Assembly (NCBI GenBank): GCA_027669155.1
Contig: JAQEDR010000015.1
Coordinates: 1-57,622, forward strand
Source: Peptoniphilaceae bacterium AM52-5BH
Lineage (GTDB): Bacteria > Bacillota > Clostridia > Tissierellales > Peptoniphilaceae
DNA length: 57,622 nt
Reading direction: 5' to 3'
Shown here: piece by piece, positions 31,301 to 39,203 of the stretch
Layout: each line of letters starts with the position of its first letter
How positions within the stretch are numbered: position 1 is the first letter of the stretch
Program-made: the position numbers and the translations under genes
Notes under the pieces: model-generated
The model's input: the letters and a program-made list of their open reading frames with translations, nothing else
The model's database searches: none
What the model was told of the DNA's origin: nothing

Positions 31301-34300
31301 AAATGTTGCATTTGCTAGTGGTGATTTGTCTGGTGTTATTTTTGTTACTTCTACTGGGAGTTTTTGGAATGGTTCGTTTCCTATATTTAGATTTACTCCA
31401 CTCTGAGATGAAGTTGATAATCCAATTGATTCTTGAATCCTAGATTCATCTTTTACTCTATTATTGTCAGTTAACCAGTCGTAGGATACTGCTGTGGATT
31501 CTGAGCCTTTAGCTTTTACTTTAACTAGGAAGCCCCAGTCGTTAGTAAATCTTGCTGATGGGAATTTAAGTTGATAGCCAGTTTTTCCTGTAAAACTATC
31601 TGTTACATCTTTAGTTCCAGTGATGTCATTAGCTGCATTTTGGTTTATAACATTATTTCCTGTAATTGTGCTAGCAGTTTGTTGTTGCATAGCAGTAACT
31701 ACTTCTGATCTTGTCTTGTATCCACTATAGCTTGCATTTGGAGATACATCTAATACTTCTACACTATTTATAGTTCCACCTAAAACGTTAAGATTTAATC
31801 TAGTATTTTTATTAGTAGATCCATCTGTGCCATTCGCTTCTGGTTTTAGATAAATGTAGAATTCAATATTTCCATTACCATCAATCTTACCATAGTGCAA
31901 TGCGTTCATATAGCTTGGATAAGATGGATAATATTGGTGATGGTCTAATTTTGTTTCAATTTTTCCACCTTGCATAGCAATGTTGTCGCCTGATACAGAA
32001 ACTTTTCCATCATTAGATACTGTTATTGTTTTTCTGCTAGTGTCTAGTTTGTATCCATTTGGAGCTTTGTTTTCTATTAATGTGTAAGTTCCTGGACTTA
32101 CATTTGAAAAACTTGCTCGACCATTGGCATCTGTAACTAGTTCTATAGTTTCCTTTGCATTTTGTAGAGTAAACTTTGCTCCAGAAAGTTTCTTTTTAGG
32201 ATCTTTGCTATCAAATTTTAGAACTGTAAAGTCAGCATCCTTTTCTTGTGTGGATTGTGCCATTACATTGTAAATAAGATATGCTCCGTCTTCTTGTGCT
32301 AGGTAGTTGTATTTTTCTTTATAGGAATAAGTTGTTCCACCAATTGTTTCATCATCAGGAAGTTTTTGAACTACTTTTTGGTTAGTCTTTTTTTCTTTTA
32401 CAACTTGACCTTCTGGTGTTTTTTCAGTTTCTATAGTCCAATATTTTGCAGCAGGTATAGTTATTTCTCTGTCGGATTTTCCTTCTTCTCCTTCTGAAAC
32501 ATTTATTTCTGGAGAAATTGCTTTGCCATTTTCATCTTGAACTACAAATCCTTGAGCTGGCATATTCTTGGTAGAATCTATTCCTGCCCATGTTTGTTTG
32601 ATTTTAACATCTTGGTATTTGTTGATGTTAACTCCGCCCATTGAATATCCAGCGTTGCTATCTGTAAGCTTTGTGTCATATTCATAAACTGCAATTGTTC
32701 CTGGAACTTGGGATTCACTTGGGTTAGTTTCTTTTGCTGGAATTCCAGTTATATTTATGCCTCCATCAGTACCAGGATTCACTGTTTTGATTACCATTTT
32801 ACCAGTGGTTTCATCTATACCATATACTGCCATTCTTGAACCATATAATTTTTGGCTACCAGTCAAATCTCTAGTTGCTAGAGGTAGACCATTATTTGCA
32901 TCGCCAGTTGATACTCCATCAGTAACTGTCCATTTTGCGGAGTCTTCTGATGTGAATTCTCCCATGATGGTAGTTCTGTTGTTCATACCAATACGCTTAG
33001 ATGTTTTTTCTTTTACTTGTTCGTCAGTATATCCCTTGTCGAATACTAATCTTACCGCACCTGATTTTTTTATATTCTTCAATAGGATAGAAAAGTCTAT
33101 CATGTATTTTTGTTGTTTATTAAATACTGGTGTTTGGAAACTAATAACAACATCTTTTGTATGTTCTTTTAATGTATGGTTCTTGGATTCTCTTATTCCA
33201 AGTTTTCCTTCGATAGAATTTGTTGTTATATCTTCTGATCTTATAGGTTTTCCGTTTATAGTTATATTTTCGTATCTTGACAAACCAGAACCTTTTACTA
33301 AAGTTGCGTTGGAGATAAGTCCTAAATCAAGTAAATCCTTAGTTGATGTAAAGCGTACTGTCCAGTCAATTGAAGCTAATTCTCCATCTTTTACTATAGG
33401 ATTTCCTGAAACGTCCATGTGTACTTGGTAATCTTTACCTTGATCTACTATTTCAAGTACATCTTTTGAACCAGGTTCTATTATTTGATTTACTACTTTA
33501 CCATCGTTGTCTACAACTGTTTCTGGTAGTTTGACCTCTCCATTCACACCAATACCTGTGATTGAGTTTTTGATGGAATGTGTTGGTGAATCTCCGTCTA
33601 GTTCTTTGATTTTTTCTACGTTGTAGTCTACATCTATTGATAAAGGTATTTGTAGTTTATCTAGAATAGGCTCAGCAATTGTATATACTATAGAATTTGT
33701 ATTTTTGTCATATTCTGGATTCGCAATTGTCTTTCCATTATATACGATTGGATCTAATGTTTTCTGATCTTTTACTGTAAGTCTATCGTCAAGCTTTATA
33801 GTAAAGGATTGACCAGCTTGGATTGGGCCAACTACAGTTGATGTGTCGAATCTTGTACTGATAGTAAACTTTTTGTTTTCTAATGATGAAACTTCCGGTG
33901 CTCTTAATGGAGCAAAAAGCATTTGTGGGTTGAAGTTCTTATCTGCATCTTTTTCTATGAGCTTTTTGATAGCAGGTCCGTTGTCGTCCATAAGCTTAGC
34001 TTGATCTGCTCTGGTAAGCTTATATTTCTCGCCAAAGCTTGTTAGAAGATTTTGGATTTCTTCTAGACCATTTTTCTCATCGGCTAGGGCCTTTTTTAAT
34101 TCCTTGTCTGCCTTTTGAAGGTCAGTTTGACCGAATAAGCTCTTTACTCCATCAAGTAGGCCTTTCTTTTCGTCCTTAGCTGTAGAGTCTTTCTTTGCTT
34201 CCTCTTTGCTTTCTTCGACTAGTTGGTCAAATTCTTTTTTCTTTTCTTTCTTTTCTTCTATTGTGGCTGAATTTTTTTCTTCCTTAATCTCTTCCTTATT

Positions 34301-35848
34301 AGAAGATTGGTTTTTATCTCCTGCCTTGTCTGTATTTTCTTCTTCTTTTGTAGAAGAGTTTTCTTCTTTCTTATCTTCTGCTTTATTTTCACTAGATTCT
34401 TCGCTAGCTTCTTCAGACTTTTCTTCTTTTGCCTCTTCTGTCTTATTTTCTTCTGCAGATTTATTCTTTTCCTCAGATTTATCTTCTGCCTTAGTTTCTT
34501 TAGTATCTTTATCTTCTTTATTGGCTGATTTATTTTCTTCTGTCTCAGCCTTCTTGTCTGTAGCTTTTTCCTTTTCTGCTTCAGGCTTTTTGTTTTCGTC
34601 TGCCTTGGATTTATCTTGGGACTCTTTTTCCTCTTGAGCCTTTTTCTCTTCTTGGGCTTTTTTGTCTTCGGCTTCCTTTTCTGCCTTAGACTTATTTTCT
34701 GCCTCAGCCTTTTCAGGAGCTTCCTCGTCGTCTTCTACGGACTTTTCTTCTTCCTTAACAAATCGTGGGCTCTTTATCGCTCTGCCATTTACCCCGTAGT
34801 TTTCAATTTTGGTGTTTTTCTTGTCAACTTTTCCTACTAGGCTAAGTTTTACTAGATATCCTGCTGGGACATCTAGGTCGACCTTTTCTTGGTAAGGGAT
34901 ATTAGTTGAGAATTCTCTTTGAATCTCAAAGCCCTTCTCACCTGCCTTGTAGTAGTCGAGTTTTATTTCTGCATCTTCCTTCTTTATATTATCTAGGGAT
35001 ATTTTATATTCGATTTTATTTTTCTCTAAGGATTTGCTTTCTTCGTCAGCCTTATCTCTGGATGCGATGTAGTCTGTGTAGACAACCCTATCATCTTTTC
35101 CATCTTCGTCTTCTCTTATGTAGGCGATTTGTCTTAGGTCATCTTCCTTTTCCTTGATACTAGTTAGTCTCAATTCCTTGACTTCAGGATCGTCTTCATT
35201 TTCGTATTCTATAAATTTATAAGAAACTCTTTGAAGATCAATATTATAACCATCAATATCTAAGGACATATCAAAGGAATAGAGCTTCTTAGTGTCAAGT
35301 GCCTTCTTGTCGATTGGTGCTTCTAGGACATATTCGATGGACTTTTCTACGCTTCCGCTTGTGATAGCAAAAGTTTTTAGATCGTCTTTGTCGTTTTTCT
35401 CCTCGCTATAAGAAAGCTCTGCTCCATCTTCTGATAGGTCCTTTACTTCCTTGACATTAAAGTTTCTTAGACTTTGGTTCTTGTTTGTAGCAAGAGAAAG
35501 AGTCATCTTTCTTTCTGGATCATGGTCGGTATCCTTAGTCTTTTCTACCTTTATAGTGTAGATTATTCCGTCATGATCATCGTTTAGACTTGCCTTTTGG
35601 CTTATCTTATAAGCCCTCCTGTCAGTTTCAGAGAAAATGATACTATCACTTTCCTCCTCACTCGTTTCAGTCTCCTCAACATACTCATCTTGATATTCGC
35701 TATTATCAGCGATTCTGATGGATGTTGGCATTTGCTTTTTATTACTTTTTGTTGAGCCAATAGCATAGACATTGGTTGGAATTGACATAACTATAGCCAA
35801 TGTTAATGCGAATAGCTTCAAAGCAAATTCTTTCAATCTCCCTTTCAT
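22373..35848 (-). CDS. Giant cell-wall-anchored Cna_B/SpaA-type adhesin, 4491 residues
   Basis: One intact frame of 4491 codons. The signal peptide is about 1-29 (cleavage near VYA-IG). About 360-560 is a Lys/Glu/Ala-rich low-complexity segment, then a helical stretch to about 650. About 660-1190 are beta-rich adhesin domains resembling MSCRAMM N2/N3 folds. Ten Cna_B domains with the pattern Lys...E-x-x-x-P-x-G-Y begin near 1204, 1497, 2020, 2130, 2453, 2945, 3390, 3572, 4028 and 4162 (for example GTYTLIENKAPNGYKL). The Lys and Glu are those that form isopeptide bonds in this fold. Two Flg_new/InlB-B-like repeats occupy about 2765-2917. A further unrecognised module recurs after Cna_B domains. 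The C-terminus is a sorting signal: YPFTG at 4455-4459, hydrophobic helix, KKKKEPLS. Start ATG has AAGGGGG 7 bases upstream. No sortase is adjacent. Likely covalently anchored surface adhesin; ligand unknown. Confidence 0.9.
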   Translation of the reverse strand: MKGRLKEFALKLFALTLAIVMSIPTNVYAIGSTKSNKKQMPTSIRIADNSEYQDEYVEETETSEEESDSIIFSETDRRAYKISQKASLNDDHDGIIYTIKVEKTKDTDHDPERKMTLSLATNKNQSLRNFNVKEVKDLSEDGAELSYSEEKNDKDDLKTFAITSGSVEKSIEYVLEAPIDKKALDTKKLYSFDMSLDIDGYNIDLQRVSYKFIEYENEDDPEVKELRLTSIKEKEDDLRQIAYIREDEDGKDDRVVYTDYIASRDKADEESKSLEKNKIEYKISLDNIKKEDAEIKLDYYKAGEKGFEIQREFSTNIPYQEKVDLDVPAGYLVKLSLVGKVDKKNTKIENYGVNGRAIKSPRFVKEEEKSVEDDEEAPEKAEAENKSKAEKEAEDKKAQEEKKAQEEKESQDKSKADENKKPEAEKEKATDKKAETEENKSANKEDKDTKETKAEDKSEEKNKSAEENKTEEAKEEKSEEASEESSENKAEDKKEENSSTKEEENTDKAGDKNQSSNKEEIKEEKNSATIEEKKEKKKEFDQLVEESKEEAKKDSTAKDEKKGLLDGVKSLFGQTDLQKADKELKKALADEKNGLEEIQNLLTSFGEKYKLTRADQAKLMDDNGPAIKKLIEKDADKNFNPQMLFAPLRAPEVSSLENKKFTISTRFDTSTVVGPIQAGQSFTIKLDDRLTVKDQKTLDPIVYNGKTIANPEYDKNTNSIVYTIAEPILDKLQIPLSIDVDYNVEKIKELDGDSPTHSIKNSITGIGVNGEVKLPETVVDNDGKVVNQIIEPGSKDVLEIVDQGKDYQVHMDVSGNPIVKDGELASIDWTVRFTSTKDLLDLGLISNATLVKGSGLSRYENITINGKPIRSEDITTNSIEGKLGIRESKNHTLKEHTKDVVISFQTPVFNKQQKYMIDFSILLKNIKKSGAVRLVFDKGYTDEQVKEKTSKRIGMNNRTTIMGEFTSEDSAKWTVTDGVSTGDANNGLPLATRDLTGSQKLYGSRMAVYGIDETTGKMVIKTVNPGTDGGINITGIPAKETNPSESQVPGTIAVYEYDTKLTDSNAGYSMGGVNINKYQDVKIKQTWAGIDSTKNMPAQGFVVQDENGKAISPEINVSEGEEGKSDREITIPAAKYWTIETEKTPEGQVVKEKKTNQKVVQKLPDDETIGGTTYSYKEKYNYLAQEDGAYLIYNVMAQSTQEKDADFTVLKFDSKDPKKKLSGAKFTLQNAKETIELVTDANGRASFSNVSPGTYTLIENKAPNGYKLDTSRKTITVSNDGKVSVSGDNIAMQGGKIETKLDHHQYYPSYPSYMNALHYGKIDGNGNIEFYIYLKPEANGTDGSTNKNTRLNLNVLGGTINSVEVLDVSPNASYSGYKTRSEVVTAMQQQTASTITGNNVINQNAANDITGTKDVTDSFTGKTGYQLKFPSARFTNDWGFLVKVKAKGSESTAVSYDWLTDNNRVKDESRIQESIGLSTSSQSGVNLNIGNEPFQKLPVEVTKITPDKSPLANATFRLKDSKGDTISDIKSGTDGKASFGELSPGNYTIEEISAPSGYQKSQVIFDVTVGEDGKVIYNARFKDGSGTPKNGVDYILEEIETGQEGGKATITGITQSMILQEKQNQPNDGRLGWTEGVWEAYGIESYRYKASFSIANASKGGLFKIQFDPNLDFRRYVYEIPDLKDAEGKVLAKPYFNYETNLLTYQFTDNIGSSAVNASLEIIGIIPDKYHATQTDKENGYNFRIVIDPDKATGTSNPTVSKPNLQTTQTNDKVLPVNIKTDYYAYDSSGGGGPLSSEYIYDIYKDKNGDTYLKAMTYYNPTGLSSGKRTLRFDWLSMNKPQPGLENYVANGLPAFGFQELEVYKVTDTPANKERLMPLSYGIRPDQDPRNYNLVYKNTNVDPNQGFRDQVGDHRITYDPSLLKDTERLLAYGHEKHPLEIDVPRVGNNDGYVIIQTFKVTDEQRFKNLWSAYYFSQGSRHTGSYQKGNANVAIGSETGQEIPKFYTERVKLFNKTYKPGQFQIEKLDEANRTEKLQGATFSLTDAEGHVIYRSSDADGIVDFTDIEPGTYTLEETRAPERYSKSTRKWSVTVYETGNVLIREIGITGTGSVVEGTDIKLTVTNKPVGEKFQVYKKNGKGEALQGAEFTIYDKDEKTVIAKGTSNANGIVDFKFADGKSLEEGQQYILKETKQPQGYKPIDKKWVLEVKDSKTKVYNYLASTDSTELKSFIAEDNVNWVDAKNRNTSGWSDYDNRWTGWTGNSKTAQYMGTRIIAINKTDKYAIQRYVINPEARKLGQTTASIHRQVPGDSNMTWYDGNAEYKVFELDKPVTGLISDLILTNYTTKDITDDVNKTAKPEDGRYGEPKRLNLTLPKTSKPIVIDVKVPYKEETGGVGTGMDWTVDNSNIYWKADYYESVQDIIVGDPTKAAAGDIKGSYISEGSLDVNNEKQKFQFKLRKVKASDNTKAIQGAVFKLTGPDPLTDERYMTTGTDGMITFAGLEAGTYKLEETQPAPGYEQAKTGWTVRITNDGKVYIKDNSKTANSDNSSVTVSTNSDTARNNLMRRLQMAGANTELEIGDTLADITNPLSAGTWEVVDSSRSEIPTEFKNNGNLSKITEINKTENRIRQRFIVNLDGKYNTNKNIKPAFEIYQEPDTGVYGAHKNNLTYSVKTLKEGSTINNPIVLKNATLGIQSSFKPKDNEPYRYRIILNQTISTPIMLEVEGPYDENNRVGLGINYHYNGWDKPENQWVAHYYNNESDVNTKYKITVDPTTNGSVNAPESAKVGEDITLTANPNDGSELDKLIVDEKDVTQDVNNNQYTFKMPSHDVNVKASFKEKTPDTFNITVNNPQEGGTITAKPTSATAGTPINLTVTPKEGFEIEGVTMNGEALKAGADGKYSFTMPAGGATVSATFKKIDETPDPAEGWKEITDGSAAQITNKQTGIELKVHKINNVNEGLEGANFTLKKYTDKNFTQVDGTFTGLTATSDAEGNVVFKYKEKIVKLKTGYYILEETKSPVGYKKQAAPWKLQVKEENGSLKIIQNGPENTAASFLSSNKVVAADNQKGSIKYKSIVKNIDPDSKTFVQRVYIDTRAYGKVVNVQITPKHKREEIDRAGEPPVTITEGVKTAYRSTYQITNPPADVDVDKVLNSYDLRDPNVRTVNTARWRPFDWGFDEDLLNLEPGVYYIDIEGYYDGSIVDRKVTNEVAIDSNFNFTEKDGKTPSKEPVLKDTSVRNDIPEGDLGKIDLHIDFYDGARQFQEAYNKGGTTFAYKYVPQGSYQHGATNIRNWIEQSVINQGYGTKQAEDFANKWANRKLPGQKYKNALSKKVKINSDDRNWLDTGIIYPPLENPVAHADTSVDISSLYTSDKAETVPQEGMSITNEREVYNITFSKHKMDGDDNTNRLEGAVFKLQKKEGSFWYDMDESYVSSAFNGYFGFRRLEPGTYRLLEVAPPEGYRALDGTLLEFVIKTIDPKGETFTKDGKTYDKESGLQVEVDKQTGTHKVVDPNTGKIVESANGYVTIESKRDNYLIPNVKDGENSTGKLVDFVTSATAKNIGKVRNEVPGKGSVTIKKVDENGNLILGKKNESGKLIGAKFKAIRLGAETDKDGKPVENAVYEGTVGEDGTLKFEGLPLGNYELREVESPNGYINTGHVWHFTVGGKGLDPYAEDNSPRTRNITDFIELTSSDMIVNRPYSGDTTQGKNEIRPHVGQSLQFTNEYNIKDGVKISSGDYFVLKLTDNMDLHGIREDKPTNLDLFADGIGTLAKADYNRQAGTITYTFTEAAEQYTITDFKNVISSHINLHRVKNSGYQYVGMSVGNDTSKHKKIYVNYIVSTEYDNDGYNFINMASKIVSFNSDTGEFVHYFYINRESEYDGKNLTFRYIPNQTVKNLQITTYDLYNTDDYWKEQSMPASFGVNENDRNLWRSGITQPKDVGANSETRTNLGKFPNNRAAIVKVTGWIDTNDLTQFKGNSALYYGYWTSDGRYDYWNVGRPGVYRWDGVYVFENESTAQANFELKITNPSNKVVFEKVNTDGQVLKPKLDESGNVVKGAKFTLEKNDGTIEQPSATWTAKSNPKFVDKDGKISYNNLDKGLYRLIENEAPEGYAKPEEAVAYFKVDESGKIYKQVTVPKEGGTGTSEIYQEVSETIPIKVVNNKAIEFVKVDADDNGKILPGAEFKILYKEQEDGKYGDYLVEGKQVTVTSEKDGKFSLNLSKDGYYALEETKAPNGYSKYQGYIKEFRLENGKIQTLEKDPLKASLTKGANGMISSEIIEVDKDKGTFKERLVINPDHTQWTFDKEDTLLQLDANNWNVSDQYRTIRVATLEKGKSVDDLKDTDFREANPRNQLYNTNPLIYSIPGLYKSTDYTQPEPTIANIVTEKALVVEITGTITDKAQAVDLKPEVYSRAFSKSIDLVNYKLDINNMSEGKGTYVDYESKDPIQVENTKVEYPFTGGPGVWIGFAIIGLAVMLGGVLIYTKKKKEPLS

Positions 35849-35929
35849 AAAATCCCCCTTGTTATGTATTTCTTTACTTCGGTATCTAATTACACTAAAA
35901 GTGCATAATTTACCTATTATCCTAACTAT

Positions 35930-35958
35930 ATTTTAATACATATAGGATTTTTTTACAA
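35930..35958 (-). promoter_or_regulatory. Promoter of the giant adhesin gene
   Basis: On the minus strand TTGTAA (35953-35958), 17-base spacer, TAAAAT (35930-35935), leaving an untranslated leader of about 75 bases before the ATG at 35848. A small CACT-AAA-AGTG hairpin lies in the leader. Confidence 0.55.
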
Positions 35959-36052
35959 GCGTTATTCTACATAATTCCTTTAAATTTTTTCTTTAATTAA
36001 ATAATTCTAAAAAAAGAAACAAACTCTTATATATAAGAAAGGAAATTCTTCA

Positions 36053-36088
36053 ATAAAAAACCAGTCTTAGTATTAAATCTAAGACTGG
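36053..36088 (-). terminator. Rho-independent terminator of the Crp/Fnr gene
   Basis: Perfect 10-bp stem CCAGTCTTAG/CTAAGACTGG (36061-36070 and 36079-36088) followed on the minus strand by six T and an AT-rich stretch. Confidence 0.9.
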
Positions 36089-36139
36089 CATGTGCTGTAT
36101 ATTGTAACAATTTATAAAATAAGCCAGTCCTTCGACATA

Positions 36140-36787
36140 TTAAATCAAGGACTCCAAGGCTTTTCTGTCTAGGATATTTATTTCCTTATCATTAACTTCG
36201 ATAAGCCCATCTTTATCCATAGCGGATAGGCTCCTCGAGAGAGATGGTCGAGTCGTTGCTAGATAGTCGGCCCGCTCTTCTCTAGAAATAGATAGATGAA
36301 CTATCCCCTCATCCTCATTATCAAGGAGAAAGGCTGCGATTTTCTGCTTGAGATTGGCTTGGGAGTTGATTTGATTTTTCTTGGATAGCTTGAGGCTCTT
36401 TTTAGCTAGGATATCTATAAAGTTTAGACGGAGATTCTTCGAACTTGTCCTCATAATAAGCTTTCTAAAGTCCTTTATCACAAAGATCTCGCTATCCTTA
36501 TTGGCCTCAGCCCAAAAATCGTAGGGCTTTCTAAGATAAGCATAGACTTCTCCAAAAATCGCTGGCTTGTTGAAGCTTGCTATGATGTAGCGCTTACCTT
36601 CTGGGTCGATCTTGTAGACCTTGACGCTACCCTTTTTAAGATAATAAAAGTCCTCCTTGACCTCTCCCTTCTTAAATATATGGCTGCCCTTTGGGTAGAC
36701 CATCTCGTAAGTTTGTCCCAAAAGCTCTATTTCTCTTAGCTCTTCATCTGTTAGATTTTTGAAAATGGGAATTTCTCTTAGATCCAT
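36140..36787 (-). CDS. Crp/Fnr family transcriptional regulator
   Basis: 215 residues from the ATG at 36787, which has GGAAGG 6 bases upstream; the frame runs 27 codons further with no ribosome site. Cyclic-nucleotide-binding-type beta roll at about 8-125 (IFKNLTDEELREIELL; NKPAIFGEVYAYL), dimer helix, then a winged helix-turn-helix (SREERADYLATTRPSLSRSL). The usual Arg-Ser/Thr of a true cAMP pocket after FGE is not present, and there are no Fnr-type cysteines, so the effector is unknown. It follows the MFS gene, separated by a terminator, and has its own terminator downstream. Confidence 0.88.
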   Translation of the reverse strand: MDLREIPIFKNLTDEELREIELLGQTYEMVYPKGSHIFKKGEVKEDFYYLKKGSVKVYKIDPEGKRYIIASFNKPAIFGEVYAYLRKPYDFWAEANKDSEIFVIKDFRKLIMRTSSKNLRLNFIDILAKKSLKLSKKNQINSQANLKQKIAAFLLDNEDEGIVHLSISREERADYLATTRPSLSRSLSAMDKDGLIEVNDKEINILDRKALESLI

Positions 36788-36845
36788 GCTAAACCTTCCT
36801 TCTATATATAATATAGTAAAACACTCGCTGTTATTATACGACAGC

Positions 36846-36866
36846 AAAAAAGACCCCGCAGGGTCC
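36846..36866 (-). terminator. Rho-independent terminator of the MFS gene
   Basis: On the minus strand GACCC-TGCG-GGGTC (36852-36865 on plus) is followed by six T. It begins right at the MFS stop codon. Confidence 0.85.
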
Positions 36867-36868
36867 AA

Positions 36869-38005
36869 TTAACTTTCTTCCTTAAGAAAAACTAAGTTAT
36901 AGAATAAAAATAAGGCCAGAAGGGCTGCAAATCCAACAAAAACCCTAGTAAGATTTTCCGTACCAAGTAGATCCTTGAAAATAATTAGGGCGAAGGGAGA
37001 TGCTAATGATCCAAGATTATTTCCTGCAAACATAAGACCTGTCGCCTTGGATATGTGCCTTTGCGCCACATGATTTCCCAAATCTCCCACAGCATAGGAT
37101 ATAGAGATCGATTGGGCAAAGGTTGTAAGGGCAAGTCCTAGGACTAGAAGGATGATAGACTCGTCTGTAATAGCTATCAGAAGACTTCCTCCAATCATCA
37201 TAAGGATCGCAATATTTAAAGACTTATTCCCAAAAATATTATAAAACTTACCAAAGACAAAGCCTCCAACCATACCCACAAACATTATGAACATGGTATA
37301 AAGGCTAATCGCCTCTCCCAAGACTCCATTGGCTGCAAGGACAGTAGGAAACCTCAAATTCATAGCGTTGTTGGTCATTATTGCCATCATGGAAAGGGCT
37401 ATATAGAAAATCACAAACTTATTAGCCTTGAATTTCCCCGAATCTTCCTTCTTGGATACTTCATAATCAGGAACAGATCTTAGGAAAAATATCAGAGGAA
37501 TTATAGCGAATGCGTATATTGAAAAGCTTAGGTACAAATCATTCTTGCCAACGATCCCTGCAAGGAGGATTGCCACGATTAGTCCAATCATCTCGAAGGC
37601 GTTCCTGTAACCCATAAGCTTGGCCTTCTTTGCTCCCTTGTTGAAAATCTCTATATAAGTCGAAGAATTGGTCGCATAAATCCCCACACCAGTTCCAAAA
37701 ATTAACCTATTTAGAATGATGGCAAGTTCATTTCTAAAAATTATGGGAATAAGCCCACTAAGACTAACCAGAGAAAGCCCCAAGATAGTAGACTTCCTCA
37801 TGCCAATCTTCTCATTAATCTCTCCTGCCAAAAGCAGGAAAATAGTAGCACTTATAGCATTGAGACTAAGAATAATCTCGGTCGTACTAATCGATAGACC
37901 AAGCTCTTCAATAATACTAGGAGCAAATTGATTTGTAGCAATGTGTGTCGTATGAAAAAGGGCGATTCCAAGCACCGCCCAGTCCCTTCTCTGAATTTTA
38001 TCCAT
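36869..38005 (-). CDS. Major facilitator superfamily transporter
   Basis: 378 residues, twelve predicted membrane helices. The MFS motif between helices 2 and 3 is present in modified form (GEINEKIGMRKSTILGLSL), and TGVGIYATNSSTYIEIFNKG lies near helix 4. Of two adjacent ATG codons (38008 and 38005) the second is better spaced from AAAGG. Substrate unknown. It sits upstream of the Crp/Fnr gene, so a drug- or metabolite-efflux pair is possible but not shown. Confidence 0.85.
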   Translation of the reverse strand: MDKIQRRDWAVLGIALFHTTHIATNQFAPSIIEELGLSISTTEIILSLNAISATIFLLLAGEINEKIGMRKSTILGLSLVSLSGLIPIIFRNELAIILNRLIFGTGVGIYATNSSTYIEIFNKGAKKAKLMGYRNAFEMIGLIVAILLAGIVGKNDLYLSFSIYAFAIIPLIFFLRSVPDYEVSKKEDSGKFKANKFVIFYIALSMMAIMTNNAMNLRFPTVLAANGVLGEAISLYTMFIMFVGMVGGFVFGKFYNIFGNKSLNIAILMMIGGSLLIAITDESIILLVLGLALTTFAQSISISYAVGDLGNHVAQRHISKATGLMFAGNNLGSLASPFALIIFKDLLGTENLTRVFVGFAALLALFLFYNLVFLKEES

Positions 38006-38248
38006 CATTATCCTTTAATCTTCATCTAATATTGGAATTGTAAATCCTACAAAAACTTACATCATCATTATCATCAATATTAAACTCCAAGATAGGACAA
38101 TTGGCAAAATACTTGCTGGTTTCAAAAAAGTCTACTAATAAAAATATTTTATCCTTCTAATTTTTGTAAATCTATAACTACACCGTTTACTTATGGGTTA
38201 AATGAAATATATCAGTGATTAAAAAAATATAATCCTTCCATAAAGCAC

Positions 38249-39151
38249 CTATATGTTTTTCAAAAATAAAACCATTTGCTCGATAGCCATTAGAGATTCA
38301 GGATATTTGGGATAGCAAACAGGAAAGACATGACCAAGCTCATAATCTCTACCCTTACCGAAGTCAATAAATTCGTAAAAAGCACCTCTCTTATCCAAAT
38401 AATTCCTAAGATCATAAGAATGATCTCTAATGAAATCCTCACTGCTAGTTTGAATCAAAATCGGACATACTTCTACTTCATAAAGAATCGGAATCATATT
38501 CTTTGCATAAGCTTTTTGTTCTTTCTTATCCAAGGCATTCACAACCAAATCATTAATTGTAGAAATTGAGCCTTCCCCCTCAAGCTTTGTCATAGGAGAA
38601 ATAAAAACCATACCATTAATTTTAATCTCAGGACCTTTTAGATCAAACAAATCCTGAAGTTTCGGGCTATTTATAACAGCAAATGCAGCCATAGCCAGGT
38701 AACAACCTGCTGAATCAGCGCTTATAAAGGTCTTTTCTAAAGATAAGCCCAAATCATTATGATTCCTAAAAATAAAATTAAGGGCTGAGATTATATCAGA
38801 AATTTGCTCCCTGAGGTTCACCCTAGGAATAAGCCTATAATTAAGGCCTAGTACATTAAATCCCTCTCTCGCAAAGTCTACATTCATATTCTTATCAAGT
38901 TCCTTAGTCCCATAGACTAAGCCACCACCGTGGATATTTATAATAGTTGGGATAGGATCGCCTTTACGCTCTTCATTATAATAAATATCGAATTTATGAA
39001 AATCATCCCCATCATCAAGATAAGGAAGGTCTGCCCTAACGATTACCCCATCAGTAGGATAATTCTGCAGGGCCAAACGCTTCTTATCACTAGTCTCCAT
39101 TCCTTCTATAATCTCTTCTAAGCTGTAATTTGGATATAGGTCTTTTGCCAT
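38249..39151 (-). CDS. Alpha/beta hydrolase, HSL-like (acetyl-esterase type)
   Basis: 300 residues. Oxyanion motif HGGG at 74-77. Nucleophile Ser147 lies in a degenerate elbow SADSAG, where Ala replaces the first Gly of GxSxG. A candidate catalytic His is in YELGHVFPV near the C-terminus. This is the hormone-sensitive-lipase/esterase branch (IINIHGGGLVYGTKELD; NYRLIPRVNLREQISDI). Soluble; no signal peptide. It lies just downstream of a GH1 remnant, so it may have belonged to a carbohydrate-deacetylating unit (inference). The 240 bases after it (38009-38248) hold no recognisable gene. Confidence 0.85.
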   Translation of the reverse strand: MAKDLYPNYSLEEIIEGMETSDKKRLALQNYPTDGVIVRADLPYLDDGDDFHKFDIYYNEERKGDPIPTIINIHGGGLVYGTKELDKNMNVDFAREGFNVLGLNYRLIPRVNLREQISDIISALNFIFRNHNDLGLSLEKTFISADSAGCYLAMAAFAVINSPKLQDLFDLKGPEIKINGMVFISPMTKLEGEGSISTINDLVVNALDKKEQKAYAKNMIPILYEVEVCPILIQTSSEDFIRDHSYDLRNYLDKRGAFYEFIDFGKGRDYELGHVFPVCYPKYPESLMAIEQMVLFLKNI

Positions 39152-39203
39152 ATTGATAACAATCCTTTCATTAAACTTAAGTCACTTTTAATTAGACTTA
39201 TCC

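Noticed and set aside
34206..34637. Long plus-strand Ser/Phe-rich frames opposite the giant adhesin
   Set aside because: They are the antisense shadow of the Lys/Glu-rich low-complexity segment.
38009..38248. Roughly 40-codon minus-strand frame without ATG (VDFFETSKYFANCPILEFN) between the MFS and hydrolase genes
   Set aside because: No start codon, no ribosome site and no recognised family; it could be a gene remnant but cannot be supported.
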